Shown: positions 1 to 9,460, counted from the stretch's first letter. The stretch is 64,000 nt of DNA from Pseudoalteromonas lipolytica (GCF_001306915.1 NZ_LJTC01000010.1:108693-172692); one strand, 5' to 3'. Made by a program: numbers and translations. Notes: a model not told the origin generated them from the letters alone.

Positions 1-1319
1 AGTTGATTGTTTAAAATATACCCGTTCACCATTACTGTTGAACCAAACGCCATTTCGATAGAACTTGTCATCGACACAGCGTTACCTTGGCTATCGACAA
101 TCGAAACATGGGTCGTTGATGGCAGCTCGTATGCATCATCTTGCGCGTATGCAACTGAGTTTGGCGGTGTGCCTGCTTCTGCGTGAGTATCTTTTTCAGA
201 AATAAGTTTTGCGCGACCAGCAATGTAGTTTTTATCGAGTAATCCTTGTGTCGGGATTGTCATAAAATCTGGGTCGCCCATATACACGTTGCGATCAGCA
301 AACGCTAAACGTGATGCTTGGGTAAAGTAATGTAGAGCTTGAACAGAGTTTGGTTTAAGTTTAGCCATATCTTTATGTTCAAGTAAGGCTAAAATCTGTA
401 ACACAGCTACACCACCGCTACTAGGTGGTGCCATTGAGCACACTTCGTACTGGCGATAATCAACACACACAGGTGCGCGCTCTTTGCTTTTGTAATTGGC
501 TAAGTCTTCAACCGTTAATGTACCCGGTGCAACAACTGAGTTTTGCACTGCATGCACAAGCTCTTTAGCGTTTTCACCTTTGTAAAATGCATCAATGCCC
601 TGTTTCGCTATATCTTTATAAAGCGCGGCTAGTTCAGGATTCTTTTTCACGGTACCTACAGCAAGCGGTTTACCATCAGGGAAGAAGTAGTCACGAATAA
701 CAGGTAGCTTAGTAACCCCTGGGTTTAATTCTTTAGCCAATAATTGATGTAAACGCGGCGACACAATAAAGCCTTTATCAGCCAATTCAATGGCAGGGGC
801 AAACAAGGTTTGCCACTCTAACTTGCCATAACGTTTATGGGCAGTGGCAAAGGCATCTAAAATACCCGGTACACCAACAGAACGACCACCTACAACGGCT
901 TCAATCCATTTTACGGCTTTACCGTGCTTATCTAAAAATAGTGTTTCATCAGCATTGCTTGGAGCCGTTTCACGGCCATCAAAGCTAGTTAGGCTTTTGG
1001 TTTTGTTGTCGAAGTACATCATAAATGTACCGCCACCGATCCCCGACGATTGCGGCTCTACCAGTGTCAGTACTAATTGCGTTGCAATGGCAGCGTCAAC
1101 CGCTGAGCCGCCTAGCTCAAGCATTTTTTGCCCTGCTTTTACTGCATAAGGGTTTGCTGCTGCGACCATGTACTTATCGCCTTCAACAACCTGCTTATGA
1201 GCAAAGCCCGTTGCAGCTTCAGGTTCGCGAGTTTCAACTTTTGCAGGGGCTGCGAAAATAGCAGTTGAATAAATTAATGAGGTGGACAGAGCTAACAGCG
1301 CTTTGGTTTTGAATAACAT
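1..1319 (-). CDS. ggt: gamma-glutamyltransferase, 3' end outside window
   Basis: Reading the minus strand from the ATG at 1319 gives about 439 residues that run off the left edge, so the C-terminal part of the small subunit is missing. The N-terminus is a signal peptide ending near AIFA, so the enzyme is periplasmic or secreted. It hydrolyses or transfers the gamma-glutamyl group of glutathione. Family hallmarks seen are GGSAVDAAIA, SSGIGGG and MAPPSSGG, and an STTHVSIVD stretch in which Thr402 (114-116) corresponds to the autoprocessing nucleophile that becomes the N-terminus of the small subunit. Family members are about 570-590 residues. It is divergent from the rhombosortase gene, with an 85-bp gap. 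The identification is secure from the motifs; the missing end cannot be judged. Confidence 0.93.
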   Translation of the reverse strand, partial: MLFKTKALLALSTSLIYSTAIFAAPAKVETREPEAATGFAHKQVVEGDKYMVAAANPYAVKAGQKMLELGGSAVDAAIATQLVLTLVEPQSSGIGGGTFMMYFDNKTKSLTSFDGRETAPSNADETLFLDKHGKAVKWIEAVVGGRSVGVPGILDAFATAHKRYGKLEWQTLFAPAIELADKGFIVSPRLHQLLAKELNPGVTKLPVIRDYFFPDGKPLAVGTVKKNPELAALYKDIAKQGIDAFYKGENAKELVHAVQNSVVAPGTLTVEDLANYKSKERAPVCVDYRQYEVCSMAPPSSGGVAVLQILALLEHKDMAKLKPNSVQALHYFTQASRLAFADRNVYMGDPDFMTIPTQGLLDKNYIAGRAKLISEKDTHAEAGTPPNSVAYAQDDAYELPSTTHVSIVDSQGNAVSMTSSIEMAFGSTVMVNGYILNNQ

Positions 1320-1404
1320 AAATAAACTTAATCCCGTAGTGTATTTGGCATCTTAAAATTAAACGTGCACAATAGGCGACAATCTCAGATACACCAAAAA
1401 TAAC

Positions 1405-1989
1405 ATGATAAACCTGCCCCTGAAACTAGAATATATTCTGCCGCCACTGTGTTTAGTAATACTAAGTTCCTCATTTGCTACGTTTAACTTAAATGAATAT
1501 CTTGAATTTAACCGTGAGTTAGTTGCAAATGGTGAATTTTGGCGTATTTTCACTAGCCAATTTGTGCATGCTAATTGGCCACATTTAGGCTTAAATTGCG
1601 CCGGAATTTTATTAGTTTGGGCTCTACACGCTGAGCATACAAGCCCTGCTCGCTATGCGTTTAATATTGCCATTCTTGCATTATGGTGTGGCATAGGTGT
1701 GTGGCTATTTTGCCCAGATATCCAAATTTACACCGGATTAAGTGCCCTACTACACGGTGTGATCATTTGGGGAGCAGTTAAAGATGTACAAGCAGGCATG
1801 CTATCAGGCTGGTTATTGTTCGCTGGTACTTGGGCTAAAGTGATTTGGGAGCAAATAGCAGGCCCAAGTGAATCGGTGAGTCAACTAATCGCGTCTAATG
1901 TTGCCATTGACGCCCACTTTATCGGCGCAGTTGGCGGCACACTGTTGACTTTGCCTGTCTTCATTAAAATAATAAAAAAGCGCGGGTAA
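1405..1989 (+). CDS. rrtA: rhombosortase, rhomboid-type membrane serine protease
   Basis: This 194-residue, strongly hydrophobic protein has the layout of a minimal rhomboid protease: an N-terminal FVHANWPHLGLN region (residues 53-64), a GLSALLHG active-site loop with Ser113 and an AHFIGA segment with His171. The short length, the GLSxLLHG form and the Alteromonadales setting point to rhombosortase, which cleaves the GlyGly-CTERM tail of exported proteins before their type II secretion. I looked for a GlyGly-CTERM tail (a Gly-Gly-Ser motif, a hydrophobic stretch and a basic end) in the secreted proteins of this window and did not find a clear one, so its substrates are probably encoded elsewhere. 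A generic rhomboid is the alternative. Confidence 0.85.
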   Translation: MINLPLKLEYILPPLCLVILSSSFATFNLNEYLEFNRELVANGEFWRIFTSQFVHANWPHLGLNCAGILLVWALHAEHTSPARYAFNIAILALWCGIGVWLFCPDIQIYTGLSALLHGVIIWGAVKDVQAGMLSGWLLFAGTWAKVIWEQIAGPSESVSQLIASNVAIDAHFIGAVGGTLLTLPVFIKIIKKRG

Positions 1990-2040
1990 CCTTACTCGCT
2001 ATTTACAACTGCTCTTTGTTAACTAGAAAAGGAATTTTAG

Positions 2041-2634
2041 ATGAATGAAAATAAAGGAGATATTTACCTTCGCATTATCCTATTTTGCCTTTACGGGCCT
2101 CTATTGGCTGGGCTATTTGGCCAGTTGGTAAACTTAAAATTTGTTTCACCAACGTTTATGGCAAGCCTTGATAATATTTATTACATCATAGTATTTTGCT
2201 CACTTTGTATTGGGTTTTGTCTGTTGTTAGCAAAATACAGTATCGTTAAAGAATCGTTTAAGAATAAAATTATTGCTCATTTGACCCTTATTCTTAGTAT
2301 TTTGTATTCATGCTTAATGTTCTTTGGCATTGGTTTACTTATATTATTCAACATCATGTTTAACTCAAATACTGATTACGTTCACCAAGAACAAGCATTT
2401 GAATATCGCACCTTTTATGTCTACACATCAGACCCTGGAGCTTTTGGAACTGCTCACCATTATGTGTATTTAAAGTGCCCTGTTTCGTTTAATCGCTATG
2501 AATTGGAGTTAATAGCTAATCTATCATGGATGAAAGACTATAAAATGAGTTTAGAGGGTGATAGTTTAATTTTTGAAAACGACTCAAAAGAAGGTAAGAC
2601 AGTACTCGATGTGAGTGAATTTTACTGCAAATAA
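2041..2634 (+). CDS. hypothetical membrane protein with soluble C-terminal domain
   Basis: I do not recognise a family for this 197-residue protein. It has three clear hydrophobic segments (about residues 12-32, 44-66 and 76-107) followed by an 85-residue polar C-terminal part rich in aromatic and acidic residues, which probably faces the periplasm or cytoplasm as one small domain. An AAGGAA ribosome-binding site lies 7 bases before the ATG. It follows the rhombosortase gene on the same strand after 51 bp, so they could be co-transcribed, and a strong bidirectional terminator follows. Nothing in the sequence links it functionally to the rhombosortase. Confidence 0.7.
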   Translation: MNENKGDIYLRIILFCLYGPLLAGLFGQLVNLKFVSPTFMASLDNIYYIIVFCSLCIGFCLLLAKYSIVKESFKNKIIAHLTLILSILYSCLMFFGIGLLILFNIMFNSNTDYVHQEQAFEYRTFYVYTSDPGAFGTAHHYVYLKCPVSFNRYELELIANLSWMKDYKMSLEGDSLIFENDSKEGKTVLDVSEFYCK

Positions 2635-2660
2635 CCCTATATATAAATCCTATTGCAAAC

Positions 2661-2690
2661 AAAAACAGCCACTTAAAGTGGCTGTTTTTA
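2661..2690. terminator. bidirectional intrinsic terminator
   Basis: A hairpin with the arms CAGCCACTT and AAGTGGCTG is flanked by an A-run on one side and a T-run on the other. It lies between two convergent genes and can end transcription from both. Confidence 0.85.
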
Positions 2691-2705
2691 ATTTATGCTA
2701 TTGAA

Positions 2706-5198
2706 TTAAAGCGTTTCTTTAAATAACTTATAAATACGGCGATATTCATCTAACCAGCTTGATGGTTGTACAAAACCATGCGGCTCAACTGGGAAGATCG
2801 CTGTTTCAAAGTTTTCTTTTTCAAGCTCAATTAAGCGTTGTACTAAGCGAACTGAGTCTTGGAAGAATACATTGTCATCAACCATAGGCGCATTAATTAA
2901 TAAACGACTCTTAAGCCCTTCAGCAAAGTAAATTGGTGAGCTCTTTTCATAGGCAATTGGGTCAACATCTGGGTGGTTTAAGATGTTAGACGTATAAGGA
3001 CCATTGTAGTGAGCCCAATCAGTTACCGGACGAAGTGCAGCACCTGCTTTGAATAAATCAGGTTGCGTGAATAGCGCCATAAACGTCATGAAACCACCGT
3101 AAGAGCCACCATAAGTGCCTACAGCTTGTGTATCTACGTTTGCGTTGTCTGCCATCCAGCTTACGCCGTCTGCTAAATCTTGGATTTCAGGTGTACCCAT
3201 TTGACGATAAATAGCTGTACGCCAATCACGGCCGTAACCTTTTGATGCACGGTAGTCCATGTCCATTACTACGTAGCCTTCTGAAGCCAGTAGTGAGTGG
3301 AACATAAACTCGCGGAAGTAACCAGACCAACCCATGTGTGAGTTTTGTAGGTAACCAGCACCGTGGTTAAAGATAACTGCTTTACGGTTTTTACCTGTTT
3401 CGCCTTCTTTATAATCAGCTGGGTAATATACTTTTGCGTAAATTGGCTGATCAGTATGGCTTGAAGGCACAGCAACAATCTTAGGTGCAATTAGTTTCTT
3501 CGCTAAGAACTCATTAGATACTGTATGCGTTAACTGAGTTGCTTGGGTGTTTGCTTTTGCATCAGCAACATAAAGCTCAGGCGGCGACATAATTTTTGAA
3601 TGAGTTAGCAATAGTTTGCTTTCATCTGGGCTTAACTGGTAATCAGTCATACCATCAAGGTTGGTTACTTGCTCAGATTCACCGTTTGCAGGGTTTACAC
3701 GATAGATTTCGTAAAGACCTGGGTGCTCAACGTTGGCTTTGTAGTAAATCGCTGAGTTATCAGCTGTTAACGTTAAGTTAGAAACAACAAATTGGCCTTT
3801 AGTAAGCTGCGTTGCTTTACCGTTTAAAGGCTTTTTGTAAATGTGGCTGTAACCAGACTCTTCAGATAAGAAGTAAAGCGTGTCTGAGTTGTTCAACCAA
3901 CCAAAATCATTGTATGCATAGTTAACCCACGCATCGTCATGCAGACGGTGTTGTGAAACAAGTTTATTGTTTTGTGTATCAACAGTCGCTAACCAACGGT
4001 CTTTGTTGTCCCATGCTTCTAGCATAAGAGCCACTTGTGAACCATCTGTGTTCCATTGGATTGCACTTTGGTCCCAACCCCAATCCATCATTAAGTTGAT
4101 GGCACGTGGTGCTTTTTCAGACTTATAAGTTTTGCCATCACGGGCGTAGTTTTCTTTCTTAACAGCTGCAAGTACGTCTTCATCAAAACCAGGTAAGGTA
4201 TCGAATGCAAGCGTTGTTTGCTCGCCTGATTTAAGGTCGATGTAAACAACGTCTGAGCTGATTGGTTTTTCATCAGCAACACGACGGCGTACTTTTTCTG
4301 CTTTTACGCGTGCATCATCGGCAATGTAATTAGGCATGATATCGCCTTCATCGCGCCATGAACGGCTTTCTGTGGTTACTGCAACAAGTGCTTGGCCATT
4401 TGGTGAAAGCTGTACATCTGCTAAACGCTTACCTTTACCTAAATAAAATTGTGCATTAGCAATGCTGTCGTTTTGCTCGTTGATTTGTGCTTTACGCTCT
4501 TCACTATCTTTTTTGTTTTTGTGCGTAAGCGCAATGTAATCAATTAGTTTGTGCTGCTCTTTTGCAATGTAAGTGTCTGGCTCTTGTACACCTTTAGGTG
4601 CATCGTCTAGGTGTAAGTTAACTAATTCAACTTGACGACCCGTTGCTAAATCAACTTTATAAAATGCATTACCTTGGCGATATGCAAGGCTACCATCAGT
4701 TAAAAACTGTGGTTTTGATTGCTGTGCGCTATCGTGAGTGATTTGTGTAATTTGCCCATTGCTTAGGTTTTTAACGAAGATATTACCTTCAAATGCATAA
4801 GCCTGTTGTTTTTTATCTGCCGAGTAAACGGCATTTTTAGCGCCTACAGTGTGTAGTTTGTTTAACGCTAATTGTGATGCAGATTGGCTATTTACCGCTT
4901 GAACGTATAAATCGCGTAACTCATTGCCTTGTTGCTTTTGTGCATAAACGATGCTGTTAGAATCACCATTCCAGAAAGCACGCTCAGGTTGACGGCCTAA
5001 CCAATCAGGGTGAGCCATTGCTTGCTCTAACGTGATTTCAGCTGAACCTGTATCAGCAGGAGTAGCAACTACTGGTGCTACATTGGTAACTTGTTCTTCA
5101 GAAGGCGTTGAGGCGGTTGATTGACAACCTGCTAGCATGAAGCTAGATGCGACTGCGAGAGCCACTAACGTTTTATTAGCAGTGGTTTTGAATTTCAT
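2706..5198 (-). CDS. S9 (prolyl oligopeptidase family) peptidase, lipoprotein
   Basis: An 830-residue exported peptidase of the S9 family (dipeptidyl-peptidase/acylaminoacyl-peptidase type). The N-terminus is a lipoprotein signal with lipobox LAGC at about residues 22-25, so it should be anchored in the outer membrane or periplasm. The first ~560 residues carry the WD-like repeats of the beta-propeller (LSPNGQALV, LSPDESKLL). The C-terminal alpha/beta hydrolase has the nucleophile elbow GGSYGG (Ser about 699), the VDDN aspartate (about 775) and the EPHGF histidine (about 807). All catalytic residues are present, so it is probably active on proline- or hydrophobic-containing peptides. It stands alone, with its own leader of about 100 bp. 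The exact specificity cannot be read from sequence. Confidence 0.92.
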   Translation of the reverse strand: MKFKTTANKTLVALAVASSFMLAGCQSTASTPSEEQVTNVAPVVATPADTGSAEITLEQAMAHPDWLGRQPERAFWNGDSNSIVYAQKQQGNELRDLYVQAVNSQSASQLALNKLHTVGAKNAVYSADKKQQAYAFEGNIFVKNLSNGQITQITHDSAQQSKPQFLTDGSLAYRQGNAFYKVDLATGRQVELVNLHLDDAPKGVQEPDTYIAKEQHKLIDYIALTHKNKKDSEERKAQINEQNDSIANAQFYLGKGKRLADVQLSPNGQALVAVTTESRSWRDEGDIMPNYIADDARVKAEKVRRRVADEKPISSDVVYIDLKSGEQTTLAFDTLPGFDEDVLAAVKKENYARDGKTYKSEKAPRAINLMMDWGWDQSAIQWNTDGSQVALMLEAWDNKDRWLATVDTQNNKLVSQHRLHDDAWVNYAYNDFGWLNNSDTLYFLSEESGYSHIYKKPLNGKATQLTKGQFVVSNLTLTADNSAIYYKANVEHPGLYEIYRVNPANGESEQVTNLDGMTDYQLSPDESKLLLTHSKIMSPPELYVADAKANTQATQLTHTVSNEFLAKKLIAPKIVAVPSSHTDQPIYAKVYYPADYKEGETGKNRKAVIFNHGAGYLQNSHMGWSGYFREFMFHSLLASEGYVVMDMDYRASKGYGRDWRTAIYRQMGTPEIQDLADGVSWMADNANVDTQAVGTYGGSYGGFMTFMALFTQPDLFKAGAALRPVTDWAHYNGPYTSNILNHPDVDPIAYEKSSPIYFAEGLKSRLLINAPMVDDNVFFQDSVRLVQRLIELEKENFETAIFPVEPHGFVQPSSWLDEYRRIYKLFKETL

Positions 5199-5303
5199 AG
5201 TGCTTCTTACGGGTTATTATAATTCGCCCTATTTAAGCAGAAGCACTGATGAAATAGCAATTTTTATAGGATAAACAGCCAAACTTTTCCGTTTAATAAC
5301 AGC

Positions 5304-6467
5304 TTATTTTATGCTGATATCAAGCCATACCATACGGTGATCAGATGATGCGTTACGATCTTTAATTAAACGGAACAGTTCAGAGTTTTTCTGTGGCCAA
5401 AAAACGCCACCATCGTTTATCTCAATACCATAATTTGAAGGTAAAACGTAATCAGCACGAGCCTGCCAATAAGCGGTATAGTTTTTAGCGTAATCTTCTT
5501 TATACGATTCTTTTGCACCTTTGCTTGTTGGCGTAAAAGAGGTATTCACTAATGGATTTTTTAAAATTTGGTCTGTTGTATTCGGGCGTGCCTTACCTCC
5601 TTCTGGCGCAGCATTTAAGTCACCAACAATAACAAAACGGCTTTTCGCTTTTAAGCCACCTTTTTGACCTTTATCATCGTAAATGTAGTTAGCATTGTTG
5701 ATGTAATCTGCAACTAGGCGTACTTCATCGTGGTTACGCTTACCGTTACGGTCTTCGTCACCATCAAAAACAGGCGGCGTTGGGTGCGATGCAAGCAAGT
5801 GAAACGTTTTACCTTTTACATCTATTGGTAAATCCCAAAAAGACTTAGAACTTAGGTGAATTGCTTGCCACTCTTCAGCTGAATACCAGTTTTTACCTGT
5901 TTTGGGGTCGACAGGCATTTGTGCATTTGGCATATCTTTGTATTTGAATGTTTGTAATGTACGCGCTTTATCTAAATCGATTGGGTAGCGCGACAATACT
6001 GCCATTGCATAATGCCCCTCAAAGAAGCCAAAGCCGTGTGCGTCGCCTTTGTAATGCCCCTTTACACCATCGTTATCTAGGTCGAACTCAGTAGGTAAAC
6101 CAGTGTTAACAGGTGCAATAAAGTAATACGGGTAATCGATGGCAACTTGCTTATTTTGCGATACTTGCAGGTAGTTTTTACGAAATACGTTAATGCCTTT
6201 GTCGGCATCAATATAATCAAACTCATTGAGTAAAATTACATCAGGTCTTACGCGCTGAATAATTTCGGCAATGTTACGAATTTGCTGGTGGTTACTGGCT
6301 AATGCTTTACTTAGAGCATCTTTATCTATTGCTTCGCCTTTTTTAGCATAGTTAGTGGCATCCATACTCACATTAAAGGTAGCAACACGTAAATCAGCCG
6401 CCGATATATTGTTAGCAAAAAGGCCCATGGCCAGTGCTATTGAAGAAGTTAATAAAGCGTTTTTCAT
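5304..6467 (-). CDS. secreted endonuclease/exonuclease/phosphatase-fold enzyme
   Basis: A 387-residue protein with a signal peptide (cleavage near NISAAD) and the EEP-fold metal site motifs: LRVATFNV near the mature start, LLNEFDY, SHPTPP, VGDLNAAP and a final SSDHRMVW. This superfamily includes DNases, phosphodiesterases and phytase-like phosphatases, so the product is a periplasmic or extracellular metal-dependent phosphoesterase. The region between the motifs has several Asp-rich, calcium-loop-like turns (DLDNDG, DGDEDRNG). I chose the ATG at 6467 rather than one 18 codons upstream because it forms an ATGA overlap with the stop of the upstream transporter gene and starts directly with the signal peptide. 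It is the last gene of a three-gene overlapping operon. The substrate is unknown; nucleic acid or phosphorylated organics are both possible. Confidence 0.85.
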   Translation of the reverse strand: MKNALLTSSIALAMGLFANNISAADLRVATFNVSMDATNYAKKGEAIDKDALSKALASNHQQIRNIAEIIQRVRPDVILLNEFDYIDADKGINVFRKNYLQVSQNKQVAIDYPYYFIAPVNTGLPTEFDLDNDGVKGHYKGDAHGFGFFEGHYAMAVLSRYPIDLDKARTLQTFKYKDMPNAQMPVDPKTGKNWYSAEEWQAIHLSSKSFWDLPIDVKGKTFHLLASHPTPPVFDGDEDRNGKRNHDEVRLVADYINNANYIYDDKGQKGGLKAKSRFVIVGDLNAAPEGGKARPNTTDQILKNPLVNTSFTPTSKGAKESYKEDYAKNYTAYWQARADYVLPSNYGIEINDGGVFWPQKNSELFRLIKDRNASSDHRMVWLDISIK

Positions 6468-7396
6468 GAAATAAATCCGTCTACTATAAGTAGTAAAATA
6501 ATACTGGTGACAATGATCCATAAGATCATCGCCATGATAAAAGGTTTAATGCCCGCTTGTTTTAAGACTGAAATAGATAAACCACTACCAATCAAAAATA
6601 AGGTCATTACTAACACTTGTTTAGCACCAACATTAAGTGCATGCCACAATGCTTGATATTCAGGAAAGCTTGAATTAATCAGTGCCGCCGCTAAAAAGCC
6701 AAATATAAACAATGGGATACTGGCTTTTTCGTCTGATTTCCAAAACACACCCGCAATGCTTGTATAAGGGATTATCCACATCGCTCTAGTTAGTTTAATG
6801 GTTGTGGCAATAGCAAGTGCTGATGCGCCATACGCAGCGGAAGCCCCCACTACACTACTGGTGTCGTGAATAGCAAGTGCAGCCCAAACACCGAATTGTT
6901 GCTCAGTCAGGCCAAAGTAATGACCAATCATTGGGAATAACACTAAGCCAAGGGCGTTTAATAAAAACACCACAGCGAGTGATATAGCTACTTCGTGATC
7001 TTTTGCCTTTATAACCGGCGCCATTGCTGCAATGGCGCTACCACCACAAATGGCGGTACCAAAAGAAATAAGTACACCGGTGTTTTTATTTAACTTAAAT
7101 AACTGAGATAAAATTTCACCAAGGCCAATAATAGCGGTAATACTAACAATAGTAAGCACAATAGAGCTGCGACCTACTTCTATAACTTGATTAAAATCAA
7201 CAGCAAAGCCTAAGCCAATCACCGCCAACTTTAGCATCCATTTACTTATTTTTTGTGACTGCAAAGCAAATGGGTTGCCTAATATCATGGCAAATAAAGC
7301 ACCGACGACAAGTGCCGTAGCAGAGCCAACAAATGGTAATGCTGATACTAAAAATAGTGCAATAAATAGAAACTGCTTTGGGCGTTCGGCTATCAC
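6464..7396 (-). CDS. YeiH family (UPF0324) putative sulfate exporter-like transporter
   Basis: A 310-residue polytopic inner-membrane protein with about ten hydrophobic helices. Segments such as GTAICGGSAIAAMAPVI and WAALAIHDTSSVVGA are signatures of the UPF0324/YeiH family, usually annotated as putative sulfate exporters, although the substrate is not well established. The start codon is GTG at 7394-7396 and overlaps the stop of the upstream DUF2798 gene by four bases (GTGA), and its own stop overlaps the next gene by four bases, so the three genes are probably translationally coupled. No sulfur-metabolism gene is close by, so the context does not confirm the sulfate label. Confidence 0.85.
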   Translation of the reverse strand: MIAERPKQFLFIALFLVSALPFVGSATALVVGALFAMILGNPFALQSQKISKWMLKLAVIGLGFAVDFNQVIEVGRSSIVLTIVSITAIIGLGEILSQLFKLNKNTGVLISFGTAICGGSAIAAMAPVIKAKDHEVAISLAVVFLLNALGLVLFPMIGHYFGLTEQQFGVWAALAIHDTSSVVGASAAYGASALAIATTIKLTRAMWIIPYTSIAGVFWKSDEKASIPLFIFGFLAAALINSSFPEYQALWHALNVGAKQVLVMTLFLIGSGLSISVLKQAGIKPFIMAMILWIIVTSIILLLIVDGFIS

Positions 7397-7623
7397 AACG
7401 GTGCTCTGATAAGTTTATTGGTTAGCTTATGCACCACAGGTGCAACAAATATAACAGTAGGAAACGCCACACAAAATGCAAAAGCCCATGCTTTAAGCCA
7501 AATGGTTGCAATGTTATCGATTAAACCAACGTTAAAAATGCTGATCACTAAAGACATAAATCCAGACATAAACAGCGCCATAAAGAACGCAAATACGACT
7601 GTTCTTAATCGAGGATGTAACAT
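7393..7623 (-). CDS. DUF2798 small membrane protein
   Basis: A 76-residue protein with two transmembrane helices and the conserved start HPRLRTVVFAFFMALFMSG typical of DUF2798 proteins, whose function is unknown. It is the first gene of an operon in which each stop codon overlaps the next start by four bases (DUF2798, YeiH-like transporter, EEP-fold enzyme). This suggests it acts with, or is produced in ratio to, the transporter. The start at 7623 is supported by a short upstream gap and by alignment to the family N-terminus as I recall it. Confidence 0.8.
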   Translation of the reverse strand: MLHPRLRTVVFAFFMALFMSGFMSLVISIFNVGLIDNIATIWLKAWAFAFCVAFPTVIFVAPVVHKLTNKLIRAPL

Positions 7624-7726
7624 AACGATCTAATATTAATATAAAAATATTAGTCTATAGCAAGATGACCCTGACGCAAGTGCTTTGAGACAAGAGGTAC
7701 AAAATTAGCGAAGTTTGCGGGTAATT

Positions 7727-7753
7727 AAAAAGCCGAGATAAACTCGGCTTTTA
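7727..7753 (-). terminator. intrinsic terminator of purEK
   Basis: The arms AGCCGAG and CTCGGCT form a stem with a five-base loop. On the minus strand it is followed by a T-run and lies 14 bp after the purK stop. Confidence 0.85.
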
Positions 7754-7766
7754 GAATTTAAACTGA

Positions 7767-8915
7767 TTAGTTTAAAATAAGTTGAGTGCTTGTATCAGCA
7801 ACTCCTGGGTAGTCTTGCTCTGGTAGAATTTCAGCCAGTGCCGCTAAACGTTCACCTAATTGGTGAAGGTTATCGGCCGATACATTGATATGACCCATCT
7901 TACGACCTGGTTTAGCCGTTTTACCATACCAGTGACTTGTAACGTCTTGCGTTGCCAGTACTGAGTGTGGGATTGAAGGCTGACCAAGTACGTTGATCAT
8001 AGCAGTAGGACGAAGACACGCTGTACTACCTAATGGTAAACCTGCAACAGCGCGCATGTGGTTTTCGAACTGTGAGCAATGTGTACCCTGCTGTGTCCAG
8101 TGACCAGAGTTATGAACGCGTGGCGCAATTTCGTTAACTAATAACGTACCTTGTACATCAAAAAACTCAATTGCTAATACACCCACATAGTCAAGCTCTT
8201 GCGCAAGCTTGTTAAAAGCAAGCTCTGCTTGTTCTTGAATTGCTGCTTTTTCTTTACCAGCAACTGAAAGCGTAAGTACACCATTGGTGTGTTGGTTTTC
8301 AGTCAATGGATAAATAACGGTGTTACCCGCTTTGTCGCGAGCACCAATGATAGATACTTCGCGGTCAAATGGGATCATCTTTTCAGCGATAATAGAATGC
8401 GGCGCACTTTCAGTGCCTGATGCTATGAAATCTGCCATTTCTGACCAGATTTGGTCAATTTGATCATCAGACTTTAAGCGCCATTGCCCTTTACCATCGT
8501 AACCCGCTTGGCAAGTTTTGATCACAAGCGGCTTGCCTAAACGCTCTACAGCAGCAACAAGGTGCGCTTTTTCTGTAATTAATTGGTAAGGCGCGCATTC
8601 AACATTTGTTTTATCAAGTAATGCTTTTTCAAGTGCGCGGTCGCCACCTGTTTTAATTGCCGCTTTACCCGGATAAAACTTATTGCTTTGACAACATAAT
8701 GTAAGTACATCATCAGGAATGTGTTCAAACTCTGCTGTAATTGCGTCTGCGTTATCAATAGCTTGTTGTAATGTGCTGTTATGAACTTCACCAGTTAATG
8801 GATGAATGATTTTTTCACTACCCACATCGTAGGCAACAACATTTAAATCAAGCGGTGCACCCGCTAAGCTCATCATGCGAGCTAACTGACCTGCACCTAA
8901 AATTAGAATATTCAT
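7767..8915 (-). CDS. purK: N5-carboxyaminoimidazole ribonucleotide synthase
   Basis: A 382-residue ATP-grasp enzyme that carboxylates aminoimidazole ribonucleotide with bicarbonate and ATP in purine synthesis. It opens with the dinucleotide-like ILGAGQLARMM typical of PurK, has the ATP-grasp core with VIKTCQAGYDGKGQ (about residues 131-144) and the metal/ATP motif VNEIAPRVHNSGHWT, and is of normal family length. The gene begins one base after the purE stop, so the two are one operon and probably coupled. A terminator follows. No PurR box (ACGCAAACGTTTGCGT type) is visible upstream of the operon. Confidence 0.97.
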   Translation of the reverse strand: MNILILGAGQLARMMSLAGAPLDLNVVAYDVGSEKIIHPLTGEVHNSTLQQAIDNADAITAEFEHIPDDVLTLCCQSNKFYPGKAAIKTGGDRALEKALLDKTNVECAPYQLITEKAHLVAAVERLGKPLVIKTCQAGYDGKGQWRLKSDDQIDQIWSEMADFIASGTESAPHSIIAEKMIPFDREVSIIGARDKAGNTVIYPLTENQHTNGVLTLSVAGKEKAAIQEQAELAFNKLAQELDYVGVLAIEFFDVQGTLLVNEIAPRVHNSGHWTQQGTHCSQFENHMRAVAGLPLGSTACLRPTAMINVLGQPSIPHSVLATQDVTSHWYGKTAKPGRKMGHINVSADNLHQLGERLAALAEILPEQDYPGVADTSTQLILN

Positions 8916-8916
8916 A

Positions 8917-9399
8917 TTACTCTGCAGGATTAGGGTTAGCTAAGATAGTGTCTGTTTGTTCTTTACGGAAAGCTTCAACTTTTGCGAAGATTTCAGGCTG
9001 TTGGCAACCTAAAATTTGTGCCGCTAAAAGGCCAGCATTTGCAGCACCCGCTTCACCGATAGCCAATGTACCGACCGCAACACCTTTAGGCATTTGGCAG
9101 ATAGATAATAACGAATCTACACCATTAAGTGTTTTAGACTTAACTGGCACACCTAAAACTGGCAGTGATGTAAACGCCGCAGCCATACCTGGTAAGTGCG
9201 CAGCACCACCGGCACCTGCAATAATAATTTTAATGCCGCGATCTGCAGCTGAGCTTGCATAGTCAGCAAGTAATTGAGGGGTACGGTGAGCAGAAACAAC
9301 TTTAGTTTCGTATTCAATGCCGAATTTTTCTAGCATTAACGCCGCATGTTCCATCGTTGGCCAGTCTGATTTGGAACCCATAATAATGCCAACAGTCAT
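8917..9399 (-). CDS. purE: N5-carboxyaminoimidazole ribonucleotide mutase
   Basis: A 160-residue class I PurE that moves the carboxylate of N5-CAIR to carbon 4. The family hallmark [12 protein letters not shown] is at residues 5-16, with VSAHRTP (His41 region) following and the [11 protein letters not shown] loop near residue 82, so the active-site Ser and His are present. It is the first gene of purEK. The upstream AGGTG-like ribosome-binding site fits the ATG at 9399. A TATAAT box on the minus strand (9461-9466) may drive the operon and sits exactly at the end of a 267-bp inverted-repeat element. Confidence 0.97.
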   Translation of the reverse strand: MTVGIIMGSKSDWPTMEHAALMLEKFGIEYETKVVSAHRTPQLLADYASSAADRGIKIIIAGAGGAAHLPGMAAAFTSLPVLGVPVKSKTLNGVDSLLSICQMPKGVAVGTLAIGEAGAANAGLLAAQILGCQQPEIFAKVEAFRKEQTDTILANPNPAE

Positions 9400-9460
9400 A
9401 AATACACCTCAGTTAAATAGTTTTCTAAAAAGCGGACTTTTGTCCTTATTTTGTGGCGGT

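Noticed and set aside
844..1149. 101-codon plus-strand frame inside ggt
   Set aside because: Antisense shadow of the conserved gamma-glutamyltransferase gene.
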